DNA of 64,000 bases from Anastatus disparis. Taxonomy: Eukaryota; Arthropoda; Insecta; Hymenoptera; Eupelmidae. The position numbers and the translations under genes were made by a program. Under the pieces are notes generated by a model that was not told the DNA's origin, did no database searches, and saw only the letters and a list, made by a program, of their open reading frames with translations. Shown here in pieces: positions 10,599-21,372 of the stretch. How positions within the stretch are numbered: position 1 is the first letter of the stretch; each line of letters begins with the position of its first letter. The stretch is from assembly GCA_017163975.1 (NCBI GenBank), contig JAFFSR010000240.1, positions 1,054,001-1,118,000 of the forward strand, in the 5' to 3' direction.

Positions 10599-11005
10599 TA
10601 ATACAAAAAGACAGATGATACAACCGTTACTTCAGTTATGTTTAAAAATCTTATTTTAGCGTGCAATAGGCGTAATTTGGCTGTAAATACATCCAATAGT
10701 AGCTTTATGACTCTAAAGAGATGATGATCTTTTAATTTTTGAATTTGGAACCTAATTAGAATCATTTAATTGTTCAAATCTACCAAGTTCGTGATTTATG
10801 GAGGACAGAAAACATGTTAGGTCTCTTACAAGCTAAAAAAGAACACTAAAAAGAATAGTTACAGGAATAGATAAACATTGGTTTTTTATCTATGTATAAG
10901 AAAAATAATTTGCGTTTCCTAAGAACAACTCACTATTCCTTATGTATATACGAGGGATAGTAAGTTATTCCACATATATATATATTTATGTATATATAGG
11001 AGTTA

Positions 11006-11396
11006 AGAGCAGGCCGGATTCGCTGTCCTTGTCTAATTGGCATTTTTGTTATTTACTCAAGTATTAATCGGTGTATCTGCAAATTGAAGGTTAAGCGCAA
11101 TAGATATTATTATTGCAAATATTTATGCACAAGAAAAAAAAAATCTATCGCTTTGTTTTTGAGAAAAGTAAGGAACGCGAAAATATTATAAACATAATCT
11201 TTTACTTCGGCGTTGCTTATTTTTCTCAAAAACAAATCGGTAGATTTTTTTTTTCTTGTGCATAGATATTCATAATAATAATATCTATTGCGCTCGACCT
11301 TCAATTTGAAGATACACCGATTAAAACTTGAGTAAATAACAAACAACTCAATTGTTACTCGGTCGGTATCAGGTTCTACTCCAACCTGCCGTTAAC
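11006..11396. mobile_element. Foldback insertion in the right arm only
   Basis: Comparison with the left arm shows a clean 391-bp insertion between two GTTA copies (11,002-11,005 and 11,397-11,400). Its ends are weakly inverted (GCAGGCCGGA against GCAGGTTGGA). Inside, arms of about 120 bases (from about 11,045 and ending about 11,344) fold back on each other, including TTTGTTATTTACTCAAG and its partner. A minus-strand frame at 11,110-11,346 is a by-product. Confidence 0.75.
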
Positions 11397-12176
11397 GTTA
11401 TCTATCTAGTATTTGTCTCTGTTTTTCGGGTGTAGTGGACATAATTTGCCTATGGATACATTGAATAGTAGCTTTGAGACTCTAAAGAGATGACCAAGGT
11501 CATAAAAACATAAAATGCAGCAACGACGCAAAGTAGCTATGTAATAATTTTAGAATTATTTTATTTTTTTAATTGTTTTGTAACAGCATCCAAGTATTCC
11601 TAAAGTTATTATGCATATTTTCAATGTATTTTTTCACGTAGAATCCAATGAAGCTATTTTTTTTTCTTTAAAAATGATTTGTGAGTTGCTAGAGACCAAT
11701 AACCGACAGAAACCCTATGAAAAAATGGTTTTTCGAGTTTTTCGCCATGGCGCCATGCCAGAATCGAATTTTTGGTCATCATAAACTTTATGTGTTTTCT
11801 AAAAATACAAATTTTAAGCCCAGAAAATTACTTGTAGCCCCTCCCAGAGCGAAGTTACGGAGATTTTATGATTTAAATGTTATTTTTAGGTTAGAAAAAC
11901 TGCTTTCTAGGACTCGCAAAAAATCACAGTTGAAGAGAGTACTAAGACCTAGTCATATGTTTTTCGCGGGATTAATATCATTTATCCTTCCAGATAAAAA
12001 AAAAATTTTATAAAAAAAGGGATTTTTAGGTTATGTTGAGGTTAGGGTATGTGTTAGGAAACTATAAATATAACAAAACCTAATCTTAATTACTATAAAA
12101 ACAAGAAAAAATATTAGTTTTAAAATATATGAGGGAGGGCATTTTACCTATCTTAACGGGGGGTACTCTTTATTAA

Positions 12177-12711
12177 ACATTAAAATATCAAATGATAATT
12201 GCAAAATAATTATTTAAAATTTATTGAAGGAAAAATTATTTATAATTCAAAGCAAAAATTACTAACCAATTTTTTAAATAAAATTCTCGTTTTGTTCCTT
12301 TTTTAACCAAATAGTTAATCCCTTTATAAAAAATCAATTTGAGTTGAATTTTTTACTATTTATTCGGTCTGTGATTAATCGAAAAGGTTAACGTCGATGT
12401 TTTGTTTTCTGCTCACAGCACAGGACTGAGTTATTTTAAAGTTAGTATACAAATATATAATGCTAAATTATTTTCGTCTGCGTAGCAGCAGCCTGATCTA
12501 GTATAAAATTAAAAATCAATATTTGAGGGCAATTAAAATAATAAAAATAGATAAAAGAATTATTGTTAAGTTACTACTATATATTGGCAAAAAATAGCTC
12601 ATGTTAAAATTTTTTTTCATACCTAGGTCGGAAATTGGGGTTTCTACTAGGTCAACAAGCAAAGAAACTATAAGAATTTTTTGGGTGACAAATATCGCAA
12701 CTAACGTAGCA
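12177..12711. other. AT-rich spacer, no gene seen
   Basis: AT-rich DNA following the palindrome. A slightly richer patch near 12,360-12,500 shows no coding signal. This is roughly where the coding part of a third IR unit would be expected from the position of the orphan 5' flank at 13,490, but no IR similarity remains. Confidence 0.5.

Positions 12712-12763
<52 letters not shown>
12712..12763. repeat. (AT)n microsatellite
   Basis: A continuous alternating AT tract of about 52 bases, not part of the palindrome. Confidence 0.95.
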
Positions 12764-12765
<2 letters not shown>

Positions 12766-12944
12766 AATATTTGTTAATTTTACATATTTGTAAACTTGTG
12801 TTTAATTGGTAGCACTTATGTGTGTTAAAATCACAAAAAAAATTTCACAGTGTAGCCGTGGTTTTTATTGCATAGTAGCCGTGCTTTTTTGGACAACGAA
12901 CTAATATTGCTCAGTTGTTATGTTTCGTTGCACGCTGGCCTGAA

Positions 12945-13362
12945 TGATAAAATAGCAATAATTTTATGAAAGATGATAAAAATTAGCATTATTTCAAAAA
13001 AATTTCATAAATTGGTATGTTTATTTTGTAAAGTCCATCAAATCAATACAAGAAGTTTTAATTTAAGCTTTGTTAAGTCAAAAAATATCCATTTGTTCTA
13101 AAGTTATCAACAAACAAAAATGAAGATGGGAAATGAATTAACAATCATATATTTTATTATTAGCCTACGCAATTATAATTTTAATGTTTCAATTATCATT
13201 TTTGAATGTTGATAATACTAGAATAATAGAAATTTATTGACGCAACAAAGCTTAAATCAAAGGATTTTCTAGATTTTATAGAACAAAGATGTGTTAATTT
13301 ATGAAACTTTGACATAATGCTACTTTTATCATATTTCATAGAATCACTGCTACTTTACCGTC
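12945..13362. mobile_element. Foldback element
   Basis: Long imperfect inverted repeat with arms of about 180 bases. The left arm includes TTTATGAAAGATGATAAAAA and TTTAAGCTTTGTTAAGTCAA; the right arm includes their complements near 13,325 and 13,245. The loop is only a few dozen bases wide. No open frame and no clear target duplication. It is an unnamed non-autonomous element. Confidence 0.7.
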
Positions 13363-13489
13363 TATAGTTATATTATATAGTTCTGAATCTTTTGAACGTT
13401 TATGAATACAATTCAAGCTCTTATCATATTCTTATATGAGAAAACATTTCTCGCATTTTGAACAAAATCTGTGATATTCTGCTATCAAC

Positions 13490-14030
13490 TAACAAACTAT
13501 TGTTGCAAAAGTTTGGGGTAAACTAAAAAAACTCATAATGAAGATTTTATTTCCATTGTATTGAAAGTTATATTACATTAAATTAATAATAATTAATATT
13601 TACAAATACAATGTATTTCAAATTTTAAAACTAAATGATTTCATAGAAAATAATTCCTCTTGAAACATCATTGCCTGATTTAGTTTGAATTCATGCCAAT
13701 ACTATAATAATTTATAAATGAATATATTCACCTTATATAAAAAAAATTCCAACTAAGTTTCACCGCTTATCGATTTATTTTAATACAACACTGAAATATT
13801 CATTTCATATGCACGGAAACATGAAAATATATTTGCTTATTTTTTTTTATTTTTTGTACAAAAAATAAAAGTAGATTCCAAGTATGGATAACCTTCATAT
13901 TTTTGAAAACTTTTACGTTTATTGATTCAGAATCTTTTACACCCGCTAAGCATGTTTCATTTTTACTTTATACATTCTGAAATGAATTCTTTATTTATAT
14001 ATATTATGTTTAAATTTCTTAAAATTTGAA
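13490..14030 (-). repeat. Orphan IR 5' flank, copy B
   Basis: Matches copies A (7,555-8,040) and C (20,080-20,460), including CACCGCTTATCGATTTATTT near 13,761 and CATATGCACGGAAAC near 13,807. The gene that should begin about 100-150 bases to its left is gone. This is the footprint of a deleted tandem unit. Confidence 0.7.
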
Positions 14031-14099
14031 AAAGCACGATTGCAGATAGACTTGTTAAACAAATTAATGCATATAGAATAGATTGTTTTTGATTTTGAT

Positions 14100-14790
14100 A
14101 ATTCAAATCGTGTTTATTTAGACTCTTAAATTGATAATGAATTTAAATAAATTTTTTAAGTTATTTAAAAATTACACCTTGATTGTAAGAAAGAAATGAA
14201 AAGCTTTATCACATTTATTAAATTGAATATTCAATAGAATGATGATTGTAAAGGGTTTTTGATAGTGAACAACCAGAGCTATGAAAATTAAAATAAGAAA
14301 GTATTATCGCTAAATATTTTTTTAGTGACTATAAAATTAATATAATGTTATAATTTTGATTAAAAATTAACAAACATCTGTTAATAATCTATGGAATATT
14401 ACATTATTTATCTGTAGTGAAAAGGCTGGGTTTACGAAACAAACGGTATATAACCCGAGCCGAAGGCGAGGGCTGTAACAAGTTTCGTAAAACAGCTTTT
14501 ACACCAGAGGTAAATAATGTAATTTTTCGCATGAGAGCCGAAAAAGAGAACAAAAATTGCAACTTTAAGGTTAGAATGCGAAAAAAATTTGTAACATCTT
14601 TAAAAATTAGTTATATATTAAACAAAATGGCTTCTTGCATCATATTGTACAATTGACGGTAATATATTTTTTGACGCTTCTCTTACTGTCATTTCAAAGT
14701 GACATGACCATCTGGATAATTTTTTTGGTTCTCTCATTTTAATTGAAGACACTTCTTTTTATATTCACTACAATAACGATAACCTTGTTT
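14100..14790. repeat. Dispersed repeat, copy 1, with hairpin insertion
   Basis: The stretches 14,200-14,390 and 14,690-14,790 resemble 40,490-40,700 and 40,790-40,900 in order and orientation. Shared parts include GATTGTAAAG-GTTTTTGAT and CTAAATATTTTTT followed by CTATAAAATTAAT-like sequence. The intervening 14,401-14,592, which holds hairpins, has no counterpart in the second copy. Family unknown. Confidence 0.55.
14401..14592. repeat. GC-cored hairpin pair 3
   Basis: The first hairpin (14,401-14,520) has arms of about 40 bases, from ACATTATTTA at the left to TAAATAATGT at the right, closing with GTTTACGAAAC / GTTTCGTAAA around the core CCCGAGCCGAAGGCGAGGG. The second (about 14,520-14,592) pairs GTAATTTTTCGCAT with ATGCGAAAAAAATT. 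The core of the first is the reverse complement of the cores at 3,799-3,914 and 20,973-21,073 with few changes. The open frame 14,417-14,656 runs across the structure and is not regarded as a gene. Confidence 0.75.
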
Positions 14791-15042
14791 TGGTTTCATG
14801 ACGAGAAAATTATAAAGTAAAATAAAAAGTAAAAATTTTTATAGGGTGTTTGCTTATTTATTATGCACACATAATAATACAAACTTTGAATTACATTATT
14901 ACAACAATATTATTTTAATTTTATGTTTGCAAATAAGTACTTAAGGTTTTATTGAAACGTATAATCATAATGTTTTCATTGATAACATAAGTGTAATACA
15001 CCACTTGACAACAAAGAATAAACATAATCAGTGAGTTTATTA

Positions 15043-17782
15043 TTACTTCAAACGCTTAAACCATTTTTCAATTATGAATACTAATATAGAAAATAAATAT
15101 CCTATTATAAGATAAAAGAATACAATTTGATTAATATTTGGAATTTCCTCCAAGTTATCATCTCCATTTTTTATTAAATCCGAAATCCCATAATTTATGC
15201 GTCCATTCTCCAACCTTATAAGTAAGTGGTGCCCTGGTAGAAAATTTCATTATAGCTTGATCATATTTTAACCATTTTTAACGAAAATGATCAATAACTG
15301 TCTAATTTTCATTAAAAAATGATCAGTTAATCTCATAACTGACGACGGTTAATAATCAAAAACTGGTCAAATTATGGTAGTTTTAGAATAATAGTTTTAT
15401 TAAATATATTTATTTTCATTTGATTCTTTGATAAATATAAGTATTTGAAAATTAATGAGAAAATTCAATTTGAATTATAAAGAGAGTTAAAGTGAAAGTT
15501 TAAAGAAGATCTATAAAGCTTTATTCTTCTAATTTTTTAGGTTATTTTTTTCAAATATATTTGGCATAATATTCAAGCATAACATCATTCACCATTGCAA
15601 ACTTCAAAGCTATTTTATAAAATATGATTCCTGATATAAATATATTTTATTTTATTTATTATTTTATTATTAAAAAAAATATATTAACTCATTTTGTTAT
15701 TTTTTATACTTGAAAAATGTTAAATAAACAGGGAAAATAAATAAAACATTTTGATTATAAAAATATTTTATTATGAAATCTAATATATATATATTTAATT
15801 AAATAATACATAAATTATCTTTTCTTCCTCTTTTTTTATACAACTAATGTATTTCTCAACTAGATCGTTTGGCCTACATTTTTTCTTTTTGTTAGCATAT
15901 TTTCTTTTTCTATTAATGTTCTCCATAGTGTATTATTAAATGTTTTAAAGCAGATATGTATGTTTCAAGTAACATAACCTGCGTACTACGCAATCAATTG
16001 TAGCGAACGTTGCTTCAAAATTTTCAAATTGTTTTTCTCTCTCTTTCTCTCTGTTAGTTTCTTAACCTATCTTTTGATACACGAGCGCAAGTAAACAACT
16101 TAAGGCTGCAAGAATAGGGACGGCCGTTATCGACTGAGCGACTACGTATTTAAAGCGAGTTTACTATTTTTTTATCAGTTAATAATCAGTTTTATTGGTC
16201 ATGAAAAACTGATAAATAAATGATCATTGGTCATTTTTAGATGGTGTATTTTCTACCAGGGTGAATGTCCGAAGAATAGCATAATGTGGAAACCAGGATA
16301 TACAAATTCATCTGTTGCACCAAGAATCCAACCGTTTTTTGAATTTGAATACTTCAATATAAGTTCATCACTTAAAATATTAAATACTATACACACATTA
16401 ACATCATTTATAGTCAACATTCTTCTTGAACACTCTGTATTGCATTCCACTACCTTTGATTTTTTAAACAAGCTATGAGATCCAGTAACTCGTAGACCAT
16501 ATTCTACGCAAGAATCTATGGTCAAATGTATCTCTAAATCAACGATGTCAACAAATGTTTTTAGATTTTCAAACTTTAATTCAGTGAATGTTACATTTAA
16601 TAAACCTTGCAAAAAATGCATTGAAAATATTAAAGATGTATATGTTAGAAGCAAAAATAAAATTTTTTCGATTGGTGTTTTTGGTGAAATAGTTGTGGGT
16701 ATTCCAAATAATGATAATGTAATATTTAAAGTTGAGAAAAATTTACTTTTGTAACTAAATAATTTAACTAAAACTGTAAAGATGGCAATAATTCCAATGA
16801 TAATGCTGATCACTGTTACTAAATTCCATGGAAAGTGATCTTCGAAATTACCGTACTGCTTGATTAACAAATCTGATGAGAATAATCATAAATTGGTAAC
16901 CATTTTTCACGTATATTATATCCATGGAAAATATCTAGATAAAAGTGAGGATCATGGATTGGCCCTTTATCAGAAAATGCATATTCTTTTGATATACTAA
17001 CAGTAAAATTCATTATTTCAGATATAGTCTTTAATATCAAAAATGCTACACCAATTAAATTGTTCCAATAATTTGTACCCTTAAAATTTGGACAAGATGC
17101 TAGATAAAAAATCTGAGAATGACGAGTTCTTGAAGTAAAAGTATAGCCATATGAATTTTTCAGTTTATCGGAAAATAAAATAGAGTTATCTGATATATGA
17201 CGTTGGCTGTTGGTAAAGTTGAATGGATTATATTCATGTATTAAAATTTCTTTATTATTAGTTAAGATCGATGTATTCAATTTCATGATGGACAAATCTT
17301 TGTTAATTATTTCGATGATAGAAACGAACAAAAAATTCATCGACCATAAAAATTTAAAAATAAAATTCAAATCATATAAATGGCCATTATTTCTCAAAAT
17401 GATCAAACAATAAAGTCTTGGTTAGTTATATGAATAATGATCCATCAAAGAAAAATATTTTTTGAAATATTGTGCATCATTTTTAATATCAGAAGAATCG
17501 ATAAAAATAATTTTTAATAACGTGTTTCTTAAATCCAATACTAACATATCCTTATAATATTTTGTTTGATTGAATGTTTCTGTTAAATTAACAATAAAAG
17601 TCGGAGTTTCATTCATTATTTCTTGAATAAATAATGTATCTTCAGCTTGAAGTGAAAATTGTGTGAATTGAAGTGAAAAAAATTAATATTTCACTCACTT
17701 GCTTAATCCAGTTAGTTTTAGTGAAACAAATAACGTTAAGACTAAAAATTATGAACAATACTTGTAAAATACACATATTCAT
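15043..17782 (-). pseudogene. Ionotropic receptor pseudogene, paralogue of 5,599-7,404
   Basis: Reading the minus strand from about 17,782 gives a signal peptide (ILQVLFIIFSLNVIC) and then most of an IR closely similar to the intact gene, ending EKWFKRLK and a stop at 15,043-15,045. Lesions visible by comparison with the intact gene: a small deletion with frameshift and stop near 17,670; a lysine-to-stop change near 17,421; a 10-bp deletion shifting the frame near 16,876, just before M1; a 1,030-bp transposon inserted in S2 (15,232-16,261); and a net 68-bp deletion near 15,164 that removes the end of S2 before M3. Long frames survive between the lesions (17,422-17,616; 16,864-17,406; 16,253-16,870), so the loss is not ancient. 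AATAAA is retained after the stop. Confidence 0.88.
15232..16261. mobile_element. Non-autonomous DNA transposon inside the IR pseudogene
   Basis: The ends CCCTGGTAGAAAAT (15,232) and ATTTTCTACCAGGG (16,261) are perfect inverted repeats of 14 bases, and TG is present on both sides, consistent with a 2-bp target duplication. The intact paralogue supplies the empty site (AAGTGGTGAATG), so the borders are certain. Subterminal TGATCA/GATCAGTT motifs recur in both orientations near each end. No transposase is found in 1,030 bases. A 2-bp duplication would fit several superfamilies, including CACTA-like (CMC) elements; I do not assign one. Confidence 0.85.
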
Positions 17783-18356
17783 ATTTAATCTTCAATATAC
17801 AGATAATTTTGAAGATTTCTTTTACACCAATTAAAAAAAAATTATCGATCCATTTTTCAATACATATTTATCAACAATATTTTTGATTTGGTATAAATAT
17901 TTATAGAATTTTTTTAATACTTTCAAATTTAACTCGGAAGCTACCGTTGCTGAAGCATACCCACGAATAATATTACATATTTAACCCTTTCTGACCCGAT
18001 GTCCACTAGAATGGACATTGATGTTTTTTTTTCTAAATTATGCAAGAATGACTTTAAATTTTCTAAAATAAATACTTGGATTAGCTTGAAGTGGACTATT
18101 TCTGATCTCAAACTGGGTCCTTATATTCCTCATAGAAACTGAAAAAATTTAAAAAGAAAAACGCTGCCAAGTGCTTTGGCGCAATGCTTTCTCATAGAGC
18201 GCATTGAGTTAAGAGTATTTTGATTTTATTTTTTTAAATACGATTTTAATAGAAATGTCCCTATCCTCTGTATTGAAGGCTGTCTTAATACCTACGAAAA
18301 CTATATGAATTTTACTCTTTCTTACTTTTGCCATTTGCATAATGTGATTTTATGAT

Positions 18357-19795
18357 GCTCTAAAATTAAAAATGCGTTTATAAAATTTATTTTCCCAAGC
18401 TTGTCTTCTTAACACTATAACCAATAACTTGCATACAAATTTTTGAACATTTTCATCGAATAGTTTACAAAAAATACCAAATAATTGAAAAATAAACATT
18501 GTTTTCAAATTTTCAAAACGCTTTAACGTTACAACGACGCTAAGAAAACCAGTTATCAAAAGTTCATTTTATTTAGGCAATAGTAAATAATTTCTATACA
18601 TAATTTTAAGCTACTTCATCGAGTAGTTTACGTAAAATACCAAAAAATAAGTGAAATTCTATTCAAAATTTACAAAACGCTCTAAAATTAAAACTGCGCT
18701 AAGAAAATAAGTTTTTCCAAGCTTGCTTTAATTAGGCAATAACAAATAATTTGTATGAAAATTTTTTAGCAAATCTATCGAATGGCTTTTGTGTAATAGA
18801 AAAAAAATGAAATATCAACATTTTTTCCAAAATTTTCAAAATGCTCTAAAATTAAAACTGCGCTAAGAAAATAAGTTTTCCAAAGCTTGATTTATTCAGA
18901 TAATAGTGAATAATTTGCATGAAAATTTTTGAGCAAGTTTATCGAGTGATTTTTGTGCAATAGAAAAGAAATTAAAAATAAAAAATTTTTTCAAAATTTT
19001 CAAAATGCTCTAAAATTAAATGTGCGCTAAGAAAATTGAAGAAAATTAGTTTTCAAAAGTTCATTTTATTTTGACAATCATAAATAATTCCCATACATAA
19101 TTTGAAGCTCCTTCATCGAGTAGTTTACGTAAAATATAAAAAAAATTAGAAAAATTTTATTCAAAATTTTCAAAATGCTTTAAAATTAAAACTGCACTGA
19201 GAAAATAAGTTTTTCAAAGCTTGTTTTATTTAGGCCATTGCAAATGATTTCCATAAAAATTTTCGAGCAAATCTATCGAATGGTTTTTGTGTAATAGAAA
19301 AAAAATGAAAAATAGAGATTTTTTCCAAAATTTTCAAAATGCTCTAAAATTAAAACTACGCTAAGAAAATAAGTGTTCCAAAGCTTGTTTTCTTTAGACA
19401 ATAGCGAATAACTTGCATACAAATTTAGAAGCAAATCTATCGTATAGTTGTCGTAAAATAAAAAATAAATGAAAAAAAAAAATTTTTTTCAAAATTTTCA
19501 AAATGCTCTAAAATTAAAAGTGCGCTAAGAAAATCAGTTGGTAAAAGTTTTTCTTTTTTTGGCAGTCGCAAATAATGTTCATACAAATTTTCAAGAAAAT
19601 TCTTCGAGTAGTTTACGTAAAATATCAAAAAAAATGAAAAATTAAAATTTTTTTTAAATTCTTAAAATGGCTCTAAAAAAAAAACTGAGCTAAGAAGATC
19701 AATTTTCAATAGCTTCCCCCCCAGTTAGACAAAAAAATAAATTGCATGCAAAATTTGAAGTTAATCCATCGAGTAGTTCTCGAGATCTTATTGGC
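18357..19795. repeat. Tandem array of about nine 164-bp units
   Basis: The landmark GCTCTAAAATTAAAACTGCG with its relatives recurs near 18,357, 18,518, 18,677, 18,842, 19,005, 19,168, 19,338, 19,502 and 19,666, a spacing of 159-170 bases. Each unit continues with CTAAGAAAATAAG, AGCTTG-TTTTATTTAG, a GCAAAT / ATCGA-TGG or ATCGAGTAGTTTACGTAAAAT block and a run of A. Units differ by about a tenth to a quarter of their bases by eye, so the array is not freshly amplified. No coding potential. Confidence 0.85.
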
Positions 19796-19807
19796 GTACT
19801 GAATACA

Positions 19808-19833
19808 TACACACACACACACACACACACACA
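19808..19833. repeat. (CA)n microsatellite
   Basis: A run of about 12 CA dinucleotides just after the last satellite unit, inside the piggyBac-like element. Confidence 0.95.
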
Positions 19834-20079
19834 TACATACAGACATTTTCTGGAAACCACTTTTTTCGACTCCCTGAGTCTAAATATGTACAAATTAATG
19901 AAAAAATAGAAAAAAATTTTTTTTACCGATACAATGCTTTCTCTATGAGAAAGCAAAAAGGAAAAATATTTTTCTTATCGCGAAAATTGCTTAATAAATG
20001 AATACTTATCATTTTAAAAAGGTTATCAGAACATTTTATAATGAAATAAAAATTCAGATCTGAAAGGGTTAGAAATACA

Positions 20080-20460
20080 CTGTTAAATGATTAGCTTCAT
20101 CCCAAGTCATGCTAGAACTGTCATAATTAATGATTCACTCATTAATCTATTTATCTATCCAAAAAAAATTTCTAAACTAGTCTTACAACTTATTGATTTA
20201 TTTACATGCAACTTTGACACTTTTATCTGATATGCATGGAAAAATGAAAATATAGTATTTGCTGACATTTCTATATTTCTTGTTTAGAAAATAAAAGTTG
20301 TTTAGAAGTATGAGTAACTTTTATTTTTTTTTTTATTGATTTAAAATTTTTCATGATCACTAAGAATATTACATTTATTCTTAATTATATTCTAAAATAA
20401 ATTTTTTATTTATATTTATTTTGCTCAAATTTCTTAAAATATAAATAACTATAATTATAA
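20080..20460 (-). repeat. 5' flank of the IR pseudogene, copy C
   Basis: Continues the upstream region of the pseudogene after the 2.1-kb element. It aligns with copies A and B through AAGTCATGCTAGAACT, TTATTGATTTATTT and GATATGCATGGAAA. It is the most diverged of the three copies. Confidence 0.65.
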
Positions 20461-20870
20461 CTTCAATGTTAAAATCAAAGATTATCAATGTTCAATATAA
20501 AAATTTAGTGAAATCGCCAAGAAAGAATTTGTGACCGATAGAAATCCTGCTAAGCAACAAAGTTATTTTTAAAACAAAAAATAAGAATTTATTAGATATC
20601 TTATTACATGCAATTATAAATCTATGAAATTTTTCATCAGGCTACATTTTTTGGTTATTGCAAAAAAATTGATATTTTAATTCAAAAAAGGATTGAGAAA
20701 TACAACAAACTTTCAAATTATAAAAATAAAAAGGCATGATTAGTGCAAAGTAGTGAATATTGACTCAAACAATGACTTGAATAATAATCATTTAAGCAAC
20801 AGTTATTATTTACAATTTAGACACTTTTAAATTATAACTATTATATGATTATTTAAGTCATTGTACTTAT

Positions 20871-20957
20871 TTTTTTGCCTAGCAGGCCGTAAGTGCAACC
20901 TTGTCTCCCTGTGCCCGATCGCAAAGGTTACATTTGCGGCCTTGCTAGGCAAAAAAA
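20871..20957. repeat. GC-cored hairpin 4a
   Basis: Arms of about 31 bases with few mismatches: TTTTTTGCCTAGCAGGCCG at the left pairs with CGGCCTTGCTAGGCAAAAAA at the right. The loop holds CCTGTGCCCGATCGCAA. It is positionally equivalent to hairpin 2a (3,699-3,796) but only the terminal T-run/A-run is shared. Confidence 0.85.
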
Positions 20958-20972
20958 TCATATATTCATTAC

Positions 20973-21073
20973 GGGAGTAAATGAAAAATGCCTTAAATCG
21001 TATGTTTGTCACCCTCGCCTTCGGCTCGGGTGACATTTACATACGATTTAAGACATTTTTCGTTTTTACTCCC
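20973..21073. repeat. GC-cored hairpin 4b
   Basis: Arms of about 40 bases from GGGAGTAAA to TTTACTCCC, including CTTAAATCGTATGT on the left and its complement on the right, around the core ACCCTCGCCTTCGGCTCGGG at 21,011-21,031. It is positionally equivalent to hairpin 2b (3,799-3,914): same core, unrelated arms. Confidence 0.88.
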
Positions 21074-21372
21074 TAGGTGAATAATATACTAATTTAAGAT
21101 ATTCCTTAATCTCTAAAATTACAATATTGGATGTAATTATTTTACAAATAAAAAGCATTCAGAGCCAAACGTTCAATTTTCAGAGTGAAACAGTGTATAT
21201 TGACTTTTTATAAATGTGATTTATCGTTTTATTTTTACAGAGTAAGAAATTGCTTAGGTAATAAATTAAGAATTTTAATAAGTAAACCCTTTATTAAAAT
21301 GTATTCATAAGCTTTATTAATGAAAATAATTTTATTTGATAGTTAAAAATAACACAATCAACACCAATACTG

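Larger units (their letters stand above)
17985..20068. mobile_element. piggyBac-like non-autonomous element with a satellite inside
   Basis: It starts CCCTTTCTGACCCGATGTCC right after TTAA (17,981-17,984) and ends CAGATCTGAAAGGG followed by TTAG (20,069-20,072), consistent with TTAA target duplication and one later base change. CCCTTT-type ends at TTAA are typical of piggyBac relatives. It splits the 5' flank of the IR pseudogene: flank sequence resumes at about 20,080. There is no transposase. The interior is mostly a tandem array (18,357-19,795) plus a CA microsatellite. Subterminal ATGCTTTCTC motifs near 18,187 and 19,933 form hairpins. Confidence 0.65.
20640..21372. repeat. Intergenic block of the IR cluster, copy 2
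   Basis: Counterpart of 3,140-4,088 (see there). The left part matches up to about 20,800, and the right part from about 21,180. The middle holds two adjacent hairpins, as in copy 1. The TA site used by the Tc1 element in copy 1 is empty here. Confidence 0.65.

Noticed and set aside
9462..10765. 89-codon frame present in both arms (9,462-9,731 plus; 10,496-10,765 minus)
   Set aside because: The frame runs into the pogo-like MITE at its C-terminal end, so its sequence is partly transposon terminus. No domain is recognised.
18357..19795. CRISPR-like regular repeats
   Set aside because: Units are 164 bases, tandem without unique spacers, diverged, and located in an animal transposon; this is a satellite array.
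20827..21036. 69-codon minus-strand frame across the hairpins (and 3,690-3,899 likewise)
   Set aside because: The frames run through inverted repeats whose arms differ between paralogous sites, so no protein could be conserved.
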